Under the pieces are notes generated by a model. That model saw only the letters and a program-made list of their open reading frames with translations, did no database searches and had not been told where the DNA came from. Positions 23,501 through 36,207 of a stretch of 64,000 bases of DNA are shown piece by piece. The stretch comes from Cercis canadensis (lineage: Eukaryota > Streptophyta > Magnoliopsida > Fabales > Fabaceae). Each line of letters begins with the position of its first letter. Position 1 is the first letter of the stretch. The position numbers and the translations under genes are program-made. The stretch spans positions 434,001 through 498,000 of the forward strand of contig QAOA01008121.1 in NCBI GenBank assembly GCA_003255065.1, given 5' to 3'.

Positions 23501-26500
23501 AAAATTTGGCAGACCATTAAAGCTGACCTGTTTTAGATTTTAACAGTTTTTCCTGTTCTGCAAATTATATAGTTTTGACAATTCACATTGATTAATGCAA
23601 AATATTTCCATCGAGTAGCGTGTAAAGCCTTCTAAATATATTTATTTGCATATAATATATAAATGAGGGAAACATAATTAATTGAAAACAAGCAAAAGAA
23701 AGACCACAGTCAAACTTTCTTTATTCAACTAAATTGATAATTCCTTTATTTATCCACATGCTACACAGTGCACACTGGCTTGAATCATTCTGTGCTGCAA
23801 TATTGCCTTGAAATCCATTCATAACATAGTCAAATTAACAGAATACTCAAATATTAACAACAAGAAAGTGAGAAACTGATTGTCTAATCTTAAATAATTT
23901 CTAGTCAAAATTGCCAAAATGAACTTAACAGTTTTATTTTGAGTGTTAGATGCAACCACACATGGAGTGACTAACTAAAAAAATCAAGTTATCCCACATT
24001 CATTAATTCACAAAAACAGATTGATCTTCACAAACAAAACCTTACTCAATATACTTGAGAAAATACCTGATTAAATTCACTTGCATTGAATAACTTCAAC
24101 CAGGATGGTGATATAAGATCAGTTAACCCTCTATAGAAGGCATTTGAAAAGGGCAATATCTGCGATTCAGCATTTCAGGTTTACCCATGATTCAACAATG
24201 AATCCAATACAGAAGTGGATACTTTTCATTAAAATAAAGTAACTGATAGTAAAACCTGTTGGTTAAGTTTGTAGTCTGCCATTGCATGAATGTACTGCAT
24301 CTTATTTTCATTTGTCACAGAGATATCTTTGCCACCAGACTTAAGCTCAATGACATGATGTTTGCCAAATGCTTCTTCAGTAACTGTGAAATCAAGACAG
24401 AGCTCCTTGACATCACCATCATAATGCTGCAGGAAAGAATATGTGAAACTTACAGTAGAATCATGAAATGCAACAGTATGCATACAAGTTATCAAATACA
24501 AGTCAAATGTTTGCAAGATAAATTAAAAGAATAATGATAGAATGCCTAGTACGCAAGGAAAGAACAACTGAGGAATATATAGTGCCTTTGTTTGAAGCAT
24601 TTTTCATACTCAGGCAAGCATATAGACCCCAAGAATAAAATGTAACATACCAAGCCCCAAATGGATCAAGTAAATGGATCTTTTAAAGTTGTCTTAAAAA
24701 AAAAAAATTAATGCTATAATGTCTAGCTACTACACTTACCCACCTAGATGTTTCCCAATTTACTGAATCTATTTAACTCTTCATGGCACTACAATAAGCA
24801 CAATAGGTCATAGCAGTCTTGTTAACTAGTTGAAACAATTTCACATGCATTGTCTGAAGTGCAACTGTGGCATAACACTCAATACTTCATATCCACTTGA
24901 GCCAAACGACATTTAGTTTTTCGTGAAAACTTCATGTATAATATAATTATCTACTTTTTAGCAGGATTGCAGCTGGACCAGGTCCACGTTGAGGAGGATG
25001 GGCATATAGGTTGATGGTTATGTCGCCAGCATCAAACCTAGTCAGAAATTATGTATATAGGAACCCCAAAAAGAAAAACCTTGAGGCATTCTGAAATGTG
25101 AATCATCCTGATTAATTTTGATGAGGATTTATGCCTAGTATTTGGGCTTATGGCTGGACAATTGTTGATCAAAAAAGAAACGAAGGACATAGAGGAAAGT
25201 TCTTAGGTTTTACCTTGACATACATAAGATTCCTGTATAGTTCCGGATCAAGTGTTGATAATTCATCAAGAAAGCTATATCGTCCCAATAGCTTTTGTAC
25301 AAAAACATGTGAGAAGGAGTAGTCAAGTAATATTCCTTCATAAAGAGCTTTACCAACAACTCTTCCAAGGAACTCAATCATTTGAAGACCATTCTCTAGA
25401 TACCTTGCGGATGCATTAGGAATTAGAAGCCTGTCCGAACTAGAGGTTTGGGAAAATAGTCCATATCTAGAAGAGGGGAAAAGGACAGTGTAGAAAGTCA
25501 CAATTGAAAGAGCAGATAACCAAGCAACAAAATGCAGAAAATACAAAGTACAATTTCAAACTTACTCTGGGGCAAAGGCTGCTTTTGATATATCAACTAA
25601 AAACTCTTTAGATAACCCCCCATAGTCCAGGCCAGCCTCTGGAAGGCCACATTCACTGACAAAAGACACATGGATAGATGACTTCAACCTTGACCCAAGT
25701 AAATTTAATTGCCTAAATCCATCTTCAACGATATGACCCCGACGTACTACTATCTCAATCGCTCGCGAACCAGGTTCCAAAATTTCACCAGCCATTTTTC
25801 GGGAAGCTTTATCCATCTTGGTGAACTCTCGAAACATCTCAACTCTGTAGCAGCAGTTAAACGAGTTATTAATTTTAAACACTTCCCAACATAAACTATA
25901 AAGTATGCGATACAAATGAGTTTATTTATTTATTGACATAGCACATTCCAAATTAATCACACTACTATCAGAAAGAATTCACATTCAAATCCATAGATAA
26001 ATGCTCCCGTTGACAATCTCCTTTTCACATAATTTATTCCGAAACTTTTTCTTGAAGTTTTCTTACACTGAACATAAAGAAAGTAATTAACAAATGAAGC
26101 TTCTACTTTTACATGCCACTTAAATACCTAACTTCCATTACATCACGAGATAGATGTCAACAACAGTACAAATATTTAGATGAAAGAAATAGAACATGTA
26201 AGAACGGGTAATCTTCAAAGTTAATCTCAGTTTATCAATCCATGATTTTACCATCAACAACAAAAAGGAATAAAAGAGGTAGTATATGGTAAAAATATTT
26301 TAAATATATTTTTTTTAATTCTACCCAACAATCTAATTAAATTAACTTTTCTTTCTAATTCTCATACTTTCCACCAAAATAAGCAAAATTAATCATCAAT
26401 TCATGTTTGCTCAATTCTGGGTTCATTAGCTCTTTCTTTCCTATAAGCCTTTTAAAGTACTACTAGAAGATGACAGCGAAAAGGACATAAAGGATAGATT

Positions 26501-29500
26501 AGCATTCAACAGAGTTTATGCATGTGGGAACAGTCAAGGCCAACAGATAAGCTTGAATAGGATTTAATAGTAAGCAATGCTAGAGCATCCTGTCAACTTT
26601 GAAGAAGAGCAATAGTCCTCTAAGTCTGTCATATTACTACCTCTCTTCAAAAGGGAAAACATGTGGAGTTGTGGTGACAACAGAACCCATGCTCAGGACA
26701 GCTGATGAATCATCAGATCTTAAATTGGCTGATAAAACTTCATGAGTTCTGGCAGCCACTGCTATTGGTGGCCGGCTTTTTCTAGCAGGTGAAAGCCACA
26801 AATCAGGAGGACAAAACTGGTGCCTGCAATCCCTTTCATATATTAAATGTAAGCATCTGATTGCACAGTCCAAGAGGGGTCTACCCTGCTGATCAATACC
26901 ATGGGACAAGCCATTATACACTAGAGTATTGAGCATTGATGCAATTCTTCGTTGCTGTTCTAACTTGAATGGAACCTAGCCATGTAATCAAATGCCCAGG
27001 AAAGTGTCAGTTATCAGAATATGAATCAAAACATAGAAAGAAAAGGGCAATGAGAAATCAAGCCATTTACCTGTTTCTCATAGAACTCTATGTCATTAAG
27101 AACTAAAAGCAGATGAGAATAAGTGGCACAGAAAAGATGAAGCAGAGCAAACATATCTTTTGAAATTCCTTGTGGGCCAAGCCTCATAGGTTCAATGTCC
27201 CATACATCAGAGGAATCCTCGTTCACTTTGCTGGGCTCAGGATGATTGCCAATGAGACCTGGATAATCAGTTGCTGCTTGTGACTTGCCTGTAAATTTAT
27301 GTAGCACGCTGACCCACTTATTAGACCCATCCTTACTGACCTGTTTTTGACCCTTCTCAAAAGCTTTATTTCTTTTGTTCCCAGAAATTTCACTTGTGTG
27401 ATAATGATTATCTGAAACATGACTGTCTCCAGGGAAAAGGGAATCCTCCAATACACCCCACACACTGACAAGAAATCCAGGTGTAAAGGATAGCATGTTG
27501 AGAACAGGTAATGCGCCACGAATTGGATTCAAGACTGAAAATATTCTTATCATATTAGAATAGAAAAATGCAATGGCAAGCAAATCCAGTTTCCCTGAGA
27601 ATTCCAAATTGTTTGGCAAAAGAATGTCAGCCCTGTTGGCCGCATCTCTATTTGCAGATGCCAAAAGATTTGTAAGATGCCACTGCTGATAAACAGGCCT
27701 AAACTGATCTATGTATGAAATCATTAAGGACTCACTGTTTGCCTCACTCTCATGCAGAATTGTATCAATGGGCTCTCTTGACATTTCAACATCAATTTGG
27801 ATAGCTTTCTTGTCCTTTATGATACATCCAACATTATCAAGACAAGCCAATAGGCTTTCTGCAAGACTGATAACAACATGAACATAAAATGCATAGTCTA
27901 CACCTTGATGGAAGCATCCAGAGTCCACAGAATCATTCTCGCTCCCTATCACTAGGCATACAATGTTAGCAAGCATCCAGCCAACAGGTGGAATTGCCTT
28001 GGAAGAAACAAGAATCTCTGGCTGAACCAACTCTGACATTTTCATTGAAATTTTCTCTTTCAAAATCTGTCATCACCTGTCATAGTATGATCAGTTCTGA
28101 TATGTTTGTAATCATAATCTATATAGTTATATCATTTGATTGATTTAAGTGGATGATTAATTTAAGGCATTACTTTTTCAGGACTGAACTTAAGATTAAA
28201 ACAATCCAATTATAGCTCATTACTCTTAAAATCATCTGTCAAAAGCAATATCTTAATAAAACAGAGTTGTTACCCTTCACCATCAATTATAATATAAAAG
28301 CAATATATAATTAGAGGGAAGGGGTAAAATCTTTAAAAACAAATGGTGAAAATTTACCTTCCAACCATTGTATACATAACCTCTTTTGACTTGATGGATG
28401 TACCTTAGATTATTTAAGGAGTAGCACTCCAGTAGAGCAGAGATATTAATTTATTTTCATATTATGAAATCCAACATACAAGAAAATAGATACCTAACAG
28501 AACAGAAAACATGACGTACACTTTTTCTGTATAATATATTCCATAATTTTTTTTTTTTCCTTTTAGACATGATTAAGAGATTTTTCAGTTTATATAATAG
28601 CTAAACTGTATAATAGAACAAATAGTTGCAAAGTCATAACTTCCAAACTAGACGGCAAATAGTATATATATTTTTCAAAATACAGTTATTAAGCAACGTG
28701 AATCATACTTAAAATTGCAGCATCAAACTAATTTCATATGCATGGGGAAGTCAGATGTGCATGCATAGTCATCAACTCAGAGAATCAAAACTTAAGCATT
28801 AGTTCCACAAAATCATACTTTATATGAAGGATATTCATACATGCTATATGATTGTTAGCACCTTAAATAAAAATAATAATTAATAAAGTACAAAAGCAAC
28901 AGATTAATACATTGAAAATAAACAATAAAAGAAGACATTATGGGAGAGATATTGTTCAAGTTTAATGATGCTTACCAATAGAGCCTGGAAGCATCGCAGC
29001 AAGATAGATTTGTGCTTTAAAGCAGGTTGAAGAAAAGATGGCAGACGTTGCACAAGCCAAGGAATTGTTAGTAGATATACACAATACTGCTCAGTAGCAT
29101 GGTTCACATCAATCATACCATGCCCTTTTCCCTCAAATTTTGTCAGATAAAATGGCCGCAGTGCTAAAGTTATTGTACTTGCAGTAACCAAAAATCTATC
29201 ATCTGTCTGGGTGATATTTTTTGTTTGCGAAGAATATTTGTCCAATGCACTAATATATCTGCCCATAGACACATAGCTACCACTTTTATCACTCACCATG
29301 TACTGAATTAAATTTTTCACTGCTAAATCTGCATCTTGATGGTTATCAGTAATGCCTTTCCATCCTTTCAGATCTGTTAACATTACAAGAACACGCATTG
29401 CTAGGGAAGTAACAATAGTAATATCTTGATCCCCAGACTTGCATTTGCTAAACTCAGAAAGAATGAAAAAGCCAAGGGAAATCAACCTTCGTGCTTGGAA

Positions 29501-32187
29501 ACTCCAAATTCTTCTTTCTTCAGGTGTACCAATTGCCAGGAAACAAAAGTTCCTCTTTGGATCTAGACAAAGATAAGATGGGTCCATCATTTATATATTA
29601 AATGGGCATGTTAAACAAGAAAAAACGAAAGTAGGTTCTTTGAATTCAAAAGCCAAGAAAAAGATAGAGCAACAAGATGATTAAGGCCCTTCTACCAACA
29701 ATCTCGTCTTCTCTGCCATTTATCCTACCTCTGGCTCTCTCTACAGAACAGCAATCTAAAGGATTCAGAAAGCATTAATTCAAAGCTAAAACTCCAGCAT
29801 ACTAACTATGCCATAAACTTCTGTTTAGAAATATTAATTAAAAATTCTGAGTTTTTAGGTAAATATATCCAGCTGAACACAAGAACTGCTATAAGTGATA
29901 TTGAAATGGTGAAAATAAAAAAAAGCTAGATAACTCTTTGGGTCTGTCTCAAAGTTGGAGAAAAAAACTCTAGAAACTGTATTGATCTAACACCTGAATA
30001 ACATGCAGAGATTTATTGTAACTCCTAACCGTCTAAGACTAGAAAAACTAAAAGATTAAACTTTTCTTGGAAGACAAGATCTGACTAGACTCTTAGGGGA
30101 AATTACAAATTACTGTTCATGCTACACTAGCATGTCTTCTGTCCTGCATCACATATTGTCATAATTGCTTGAAAAAAGTAAAATAACAGCACCGGCTCAT
30201 ACGTGAACAATTCCCAAGAAATATACAAATATCCTTGGAATTGACTAAAATTGAACCATATTGGTAAACCCTTTTTTCTCTTCTCCCAAAATACAAAAAA
30301 AAAAGGGAAGAAAAGAGGGTTTATTACACAAGAAAGGATTTAAGTCACAGACTAAGTTGCAGAATGCCAGAGCTCTAACAAAGCATAGGCCAAAAAAACA
30401 ACGTATCTACAGTTACCAGAGTCCAACGGAATCATAATAGTGTGGATAAACTTTCAGATTGCATGAACCCACATGCTCTGCTCAGAGCAATATCCGCTCA
30501 ACAGAAATTTACCTTAAAAAAGTTTGGCATCCCATGCCAACTACTAACACATAATAGAGGGACACATGGAGTACCATCAGAATGAATGACTGGAATTTTC
30601 AGATAATGCCATGGCACAGGGAATCACATTGAAAAGAATCACATAATTATAAAAGAACTTGAAATCCAATAAATGAACATCTAAATGTAGGGGCCTACCA
30701 GAAGAATTCATGCTTTCTAATAGGATTGTAAAGCAAATCCTCATAGAGTCTACTCTCTTGCCCTCGACCTTTTGATGCTGAGTTGAGAAACAGGTCATAA
30801 AGAAAAGAAATGGTCTCAACAAATAGTTAGAAATCCAAGTTGCTGTGATTACACCAGTATAATGATTCACAAATATCTCCCACTCCTGCTGAAGCTGCAC
30901 AGCAACCATTTTTGTAACCTTGAAGCACCTCCATACTCTCTAATAGCATCAAGAAAATAGGTCATTTCTCAGTTTTTATACAAAGATATTAGTGACAACT
31001 GAGAAGATACACATGAAGAGCAGACAACAAACTTTCAAATGTAGAATTTTCCACAAAGTATGCACAGAGTATGCAACTTCTTGTTTCTTTTCATTTTAAG
31101 CAGATTTATAGGCTCCACTTCCATTAATTGACCAAAATAGTACTAATCATTGTTATCTCTTGCTTTAAATAAAGTCTTCTGATGAAACTATAAATTCAAT
31201 TATACATTTCCTAATATCCCTTCTTTTCTTTGAAAAAGAAATTAAGAATGACGCCACTTACTATGATCAATTAAACTGGTGTAATACGTAATACATCAAT
31301 TCTAATATTTTAAGTACTTCTTGCTTGCATATTATGCTCTCGCATTCTAATGGGATAACATACTAAGAATACAATTTGCAACAACAATGAACCAATGTAT
31401 GATTGAGATACGAGGACAGGCAATACAAAAAACAGAAAACATTTACTGAAAGAATGACAATAACAATGTCATCTCAATTAGTCAGTTAAAAGAAATAATG
31501 GCAGCTATATCAAAAAACTAAAGCTGTCAAAAGATGCACCTGAATGAAGAGAGCAGCAGCAGTAGCTCGTTTTGCATAATTGCGAAGCTCTCGTTCCCGG
31601 GATACCTTTTCGAGAAGGGCATCCCTTGTTATCTCCTTTGCACTTGCTCCTCTCAAGGATACCTGAACAAACAGTCAATTCAATTAAGTAAACAATAAAA
31701 TCAATAATATTTAATGATATTAAAAGAATATCTATTGTTATCTGGGTTATAAGGAATTAAAAACAATATCAACACAGAAGAATGAAGTATGTGACTGATT
31801 TCCTGGTCCATTGAGCGGTTGATCCGATGTAATTAAAGAGGAAATGTAAAATTCAAAACACGTCATATCTTGCAAAATCCTCAAAAGACCAAACAGGAAT
31901 CGAGTAATGAAAAATGAATCGCAATTCATCACAGAAACTCAAACACAAAGCGAGTCAGTGAATAATTATGAACGGAAAGTGGGGAGAAAAACCAGTAGCA
32001 AGTAAGAACAGCGGTTTAGCATCAGTACGATATACTGGTGGAAAATCATGGTTATAGAATAATTTACTCCAGAGAAAATCGTTTGTTGGCTGAAATTGAA
32101 TTATACAAGGAACATTTATGAATGTCAGGGACAGAGAGAGATTATAGAGAGAATTAAGAATACCTGGTGTTTACGAGGTCCATCCAT
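20584..32187 (-). CDS. UPL7: HECT-type E3 ubiquitin-protein ligase UPL7
   Basis: An E3 ligase that accepts ubiquitin on a cysteine and passes it to substrate. Fourteen exons: 32187-32164, 31662-31540, 30939-30699, 29562-28976, 28066-27071, 26975-26641, 25844-25566, 25466-25214, 24426-24256, 24159-24067, 22603-22496, 21444-21328, 20897-20808 and 20667-20584. All are GT-AG with consistent phases. They total 3501 nt, or 1166 residues; I recall about 1140 for Arabidopsis UPL7. The N-terminus [19 protein letters not shown] is the UPL7 signature, distinct from UPL6. An IQ-like motif (FIQRVWRCFK) spans the exon 2/3 junction at about residue 47. The HECT domain runs from about residue 800 to the end, with [31 protein letters not shown] and [15 protein letters not shown]. 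The C-lobe reads [14 protein letters not shown] with the catalytic Cys at 1134. Introns make up about 70% of the gene; several exceed 1 kb. Substrates are not evident from the sequence. Confidence 0.94.
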
Positions 32188-32831
32188 GGAAAATCAGACG
32201 ATTGTCCAAACAGAGATGAATTTGCCTCTTGTCAACGACATGTCTGCTTCCAGGGCGTTTAAGCCCCCAACATAATTATGTTCTTGTGCTTCACTTTTTC
32301 ACGTAGTTATCTACTCTGTTTTTTACTTTCTTTTTCCCTAAAATATGTAATAATATTTTAAAAAAAAGTTTGAGTTAATCAGTTATAAGTAAACGGATTC
32401 TATGACAATACGTAAGTATGTTATATTATATTGATGTGACAAGTATATATAATTTTTATATTTTATTATATATAAAATATAATTTATTTAATTTTTTAAA
32501 CAAACTTAAAAACAGTTAATTTATACATATGTCATTTATTTATTAATTAATTTTATGTAATATGACATACTACATAAATATTAAAAATATCTAAAAATAA
32601 GTAACTTAAATAACTATTAATTGTCATATCAAAAATAAATAAATATTAATTGTGCATAGTCACTCTACATATACTATTCATTTCCTAAATAAATATAAAA
32701 AATATTTTTCGAATTTTTTTTAAAAATAAATTATCAACGGATTCGAACTTCTAGTGGCGCTGGCGCGTGATAGGAAGAACAGAGATTAGAGTTGCAGAGA
32801 AGATTATGGTTGGCGCTCCGGGACTGGATAA
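32188..32831. promoter_or_regulatory. Shared head-to-head promoter region of UPL7 and the EMB175-like gene
   Basis: Only 644 bases separate the two divergent ATGs, so both leaders and promoters must lie here. The central part (about 32330-32730) is very AT-rich, with inverted AT stretches that could be an old short element. No clear TATA box can be assigned to either side. Confidence 0.6.
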
Positions 32832-35606
32832 ATGGCCACCCTAGTCCAGCCCTATTCCTCCATGCCTGCTTCTCCGTCGTCTTACTCCCGTCTTCTTCTC
32901 TCTCCTTCGCTTCCTCAAAACTCTTTCTTTCATTGTCCCTTGAAATTACCGCCACCGCCACAACCACCAGTCCCCTCTCGTTTCTACTCTTCAACCAAGC
33001 CTACTCCTTCGTTCAAAAATTCAAACTTTCACCATGCCCTTCACTTCTCGGCCTCGCCGACCCAGTTCCTTCCATCCCCCAAAAGTTCCGTTTCTATTTC
33101 ACGGTCCCTCTTCCTCTCAGAGTCTTCCAATTACAAGGATTTCCCAGACGTGGTGGCAGACTCTCTCGTTGACGGGTTGTTCAACTTGCTTCGCCTATCT
33201 GCTCGGTGCAACGATGCTGAGCTTGCCAAGGCCGTACACGCATCCGTTCTCAAGCTCGAAGAAGATACTTATCTGTCAAATGCTCTAATCACGGCTTATT
33301 TGAAGCTAGGCCTATTTTCCGACGCTTACAACGTTTTTCTGGGCCTTTCTTGCCCCAATGTGGTGTCTTACACTGCGTTAATTTCAGGATTTTCCAATTC
33401 AAATCTAGAAGACGAAGCATTGGAGCTGTTCTTTCGAATGAGAAATTCTGGTATTGAACCAAACGAATACAGCTTTGTTGCAATTTTGACTACTTGTATT
33501 CGAATTATGCATTTACAACTGGGTCTACAGATACATGCTATGGTAATCAAATTGGGGTATTTGGATTGTGCTTTTGTTGCAAATGCACTCATGGCTTTGT
33601 ATAGCAAGTGTGGATGTTATGAAGTCGTGCTTAAATTGTTTGCTGAAATACCTCACAGAGATATTGTATCCTGGAATACTGTTTTATCGAGTGCAGTGAA
33701 GGAATTTATGTATGACTCAGCATTCCAGTTATTCCGTGACATGCAGGCAAAGGATGCATTAAGAGTAGATTATTTTACGCTGTCATCCCTCTTGTCTGCT
33801 TGTGCTGGAAGTGCTGCGGTTATGGAAGGCCAACAAGTCCATGCACATGCTATTAAGATTGGATTGGACACAAATTTGAGTCTTAATAATGCGCTTATTG
33901 GATTCTACACCAAGTGTGGAACTCTTAACAATGTGGTCTCATTGTTCGAGAGGATGACTGCGAGAGATGTTATAACTTGGACGGAGATGGTAACAGCTTA
34001 CATGGAGTTTGGGTTAGTGAATTTAGCTCTGAAGATATTTGATGAGATGCTAGAAAAAAATTCCTTCTCTTATAATGCTCTTTTGTCAGGATTTTGTCAC
34101 AATGGTGAAGGATCAAAGGCTCTGGATTTGTTTGTCAAAATGGTGGAGGAGCAAATGGAGTTAACAGATTTCTCTTTGACTAGTGTTATTAGTGCCTGCA
34201 GCTTACTTGCGGATCACAGGGTCAGCAAGCAGATTCATGGGTTTGTTCTCAAGTTTGGTTTTGGATCAAATGCTTGTGTTGAAGCAGCATTACTTGACAT
34301 GTGTACAAGGTCTGGGAGGATGGAAGATGCTAAAAAGATATTCTGTAGGTGGCAGTTAGAGGAAGGAAGCTCCGTTGCTTGGACATCCATGATATGTGGC
34401 TATGCTCGAAATGGACAGCTAGATGAGGCAATTTCTCTTTTCCATCATAGTCAATCAGAAGGGAAAATGGTTATGGATGAAGTTTCATCATCTTCAGTGC
34501 TTGGTCTTTGTGGAACTATTGGCTGTCAGGAAATGGGGAAGCAAGTCCATTGTCATGCTCTTAAGTTTGGCTTTCTATCGGATATAGGAGTAGGAAATGC
34601 AGTTGTTAGCATGTATTTTAAGTGTTGGAATGTGGATGATGCAATTAAGATGTTTGATCATATGCCCATGACCGATATAGTTTCATGGAATGCTTTGATT
34701 GCTGGCTATCTTCTTCACAGACTGGGTGATAAAGCTTTGGAAATCTGGTCAAATATGCTGAAGGAGGGTATAAAGCCGGACAAAGTTACATTCGTTTTGA
34801 TCATTTCAGCTTACAGGCAAACTAACTTGAATTTAGTTGATGATTGTCGTAATTTGTTTGACTCAATGAGAACTGTTTATGGCATCGAGCCCACTTCTGA
34901 GCATTATGCCTCCTTCATTAGTGTTTTGGGTTACTGGGGCCTTCTGGAAGAAGCAGAAGAAACTATCAGTAAGATGCCTTTTGAGCCGGCTGCTTCTGTT
35001 TGGCGTGCTTTGCTTGATAGTTGTAGACAGCATAAGAATACAATCATTGGAAAACGAACTGCTAAGCATATTCTTTCCCTGGAACCAAGAGATCCATCTA
35101 CCTATACCCTTGTTTCAAATATTTATTCTGCTTCTGGGAGATGGCACTGCTCTGAAGCAGTCAGGGAAAATATGAGAGATAAGGGATTTCGCAAACACCC
35201 GGCTCAAAGTTGGATCATTTCTCAAAAGAATATACATTCATTCTATGGAAGAGATAGATCTCATCCCCACGTTAAAGACATCTACAGTGGATTGGAGATT
35301 CTAATTTTGGAGTGCCTAAAAGTTGGATATGTACCTGACACGAGTTTTGTTCTCCATGAAGTAGAGGAGCATCAGAAGAAAGATTTCTTATTCTATCATG
35401 GTCCAAAATTGGCAGCAACTTATGGACTTCTAATGACCAAACCTGGAAAGCCCATTCGGATTGTAAAGAACGTCCTCCTTTGTGGGGACTGCCATACATT
35501 CTTGAAATATGTATCTACTGTTACTACGAGGGGTATTTTTCTAAGAGACTCTTCAGGATTTCATTGTTTCTCTAATGGCCAGTGCTCATGTAAAGACCAC
35601 TGGTAA
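32832..35606 (+). CDS. EMB175: PPR protein EMB175-like, PLS-DYW class with altered DYW domain
   Basis: An organellar RNA-binding protein of 924 residues encoded in one exon, as usual for plant PPR genes. The N-terminal 100 residues are rich in Ser, Pro and Phe, like a plastid or mitochondrial transit peptide. Roughly 15-18 PPR motifs of P, L and S type follow (about 150-800), recognisable by repeated VVSYTALISGF, DIVSWNTVLSSAV and SWNALIAGY-style blocks. Then come the E/E+ region and a DYW domain. Its HxE zinc/deaminase motif reads HGP at 856-858 (Gly-Pro instead of Ser-Glu). CGDCH at 884-888 is kept, and the protein ends CSCKDHW instead of DYW. Arabidopsis EMB175 (At5g03800), needed for embryo development, has a similarly altered domain as I recall. 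Editing by its own deaminase is thus unlikely. The ATG at 32832 is the first in frame. Confidence 0.9.
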   Translation: MATLVQPYSSMPASPSSYSRLLLSPSLPQNSFFHCPLKLPPPPQPPVPSRFYSSTKPTPSFKNSNFHHALHFSASPTQFLPSPKSSVSISRSLFLSESSNYKDFPDVVADSLVDGLFNLLRLSARCNDAELAKAVHASVLKLEEDTYLSNALITAYLKLGLFSDAYNVFLGLSCPNVVSYTALISGFSNSNLEDEALELFFRMRNSGIEPNEYSFVAILTTCIRIMHLQLGLQIHAMVIKLGYLDCAFVANALMALYSKCGCYEVVLKLFAEIPHRDIVSWNTVLSSAVKEFMYDSAFQLFRDMQAKDALRVDYFTLSSLLSACAGSAAVMEGQQVHAHAIKIGLDTNLSLNNALIGFYTKCGTLNNVVSLFERMTARDVITWTEMVTAYMEFGLVNLALKIFDEMLEKNSFSYNALLSGFCHNGEGSKALDLFVKMVEEQMELTDFSLTSVISACSLLADHRVSKQIHGFVLKFGFGSNACVEAALLDMCTRSGRMEDAKKIFCRWQLEEGSSVAWTSMICGYARNGQLDEAISLFHHSQSEGKMVMDEVSSSSVLGLCGTIGCQEMGKQVHCHALKFGFLSDIGVGNAVVSMYFKCWNVDDAIKMFDHMPMTDIVSWNALIAGYLLHRLGDKALEIWSNMLKEGIKPDKVTFVLIISAYRQTNLNLVDDCRNLFDSMRTVYGIEPTSEHYASFISVLGYWGLLEEAEETISKMPFEPAASVWRALLDSCRQHKNTIIGKRTAKHILSLEPRDPSTYTLVSNIYSASGRWHCSEAVRENMRDKGFRKHPAQSWIISQKNIHSFYGRDRSHPHVKDIYSGLEILILECLKVGYVPDTSFVLHEVEEHQKKDFLFYHGPKLAATYGLLMTKPGKPIRIVKNVLLCGDCHTFLKYVSTVTTRGIFLRDSSGFHCFSNGQCSCKDHW

Positions 35607-36120
35607 AATTCTAGTTGATCCAGCTGGTCAGCTTCATCAAAGCATTATGCTAAAAGGCCTTGTAAGTTAGAACTATATATATTTGTACATATTCTTCATA
35701 TGTTAAAGGAAGCGTGGATATAAATTGCCTCAAACACATCAAAACACTGCTACGTTTTCTGCTTTGCCCGTATGAACTGATTCTTCCACTTCTTTTCTTA
35801 TTCCTTTTTACTTTATGGGTTTAGTTTTGTACTCACCGATCGATCATGCTGGGTGTTTTATTAAGGTGTTGAGGCTAGATAAATTTCGCATTGTAACTCA
35901 TGAACTTCTTCAGTCCATTACACTTGAATTTTTTCTTTTTTCTTTTTTTTTTTCTATTCATTGAACTAAGGTGCTATGTCGACGCTGATATTTAGTTTAC
36001 ATAAATCTTGGCTAAGACTTGCTTCTGTTGTTAAAAACATCATAATAGAAAGGCCAAAAAATATTGTGGGACCTGTGGAAAATAAGGGAGTTTCTTAAGT
36101 TTATTTTTTTCAAATTATGA

Positions 36121-36207
36121 CCTGAATGATGAAGAGATGGTGAACATTGTATTAGACCAGCATGACCTGAATGATGAAGATATGCTGAACATTGTATTAG
36201 AACTCTA
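36121..36207 (+). repeat. 45-bp tandem repeat, two copies
   Basis: The unit CCTGAATGATGAAGA... is repeated back-to-back at 36121-36165 and 36166-36207 with two or three substitutions. It lies in non-coding DNA downstream of the PPR gene. Confidence 0.92.

Noticed and set aside
32735..32750. GGATTCGAAC, resembling a tRNA T-loop read on the minus strand
   Set aside because: No acceptor stem, D-arm or anticodon arm could be built around it.
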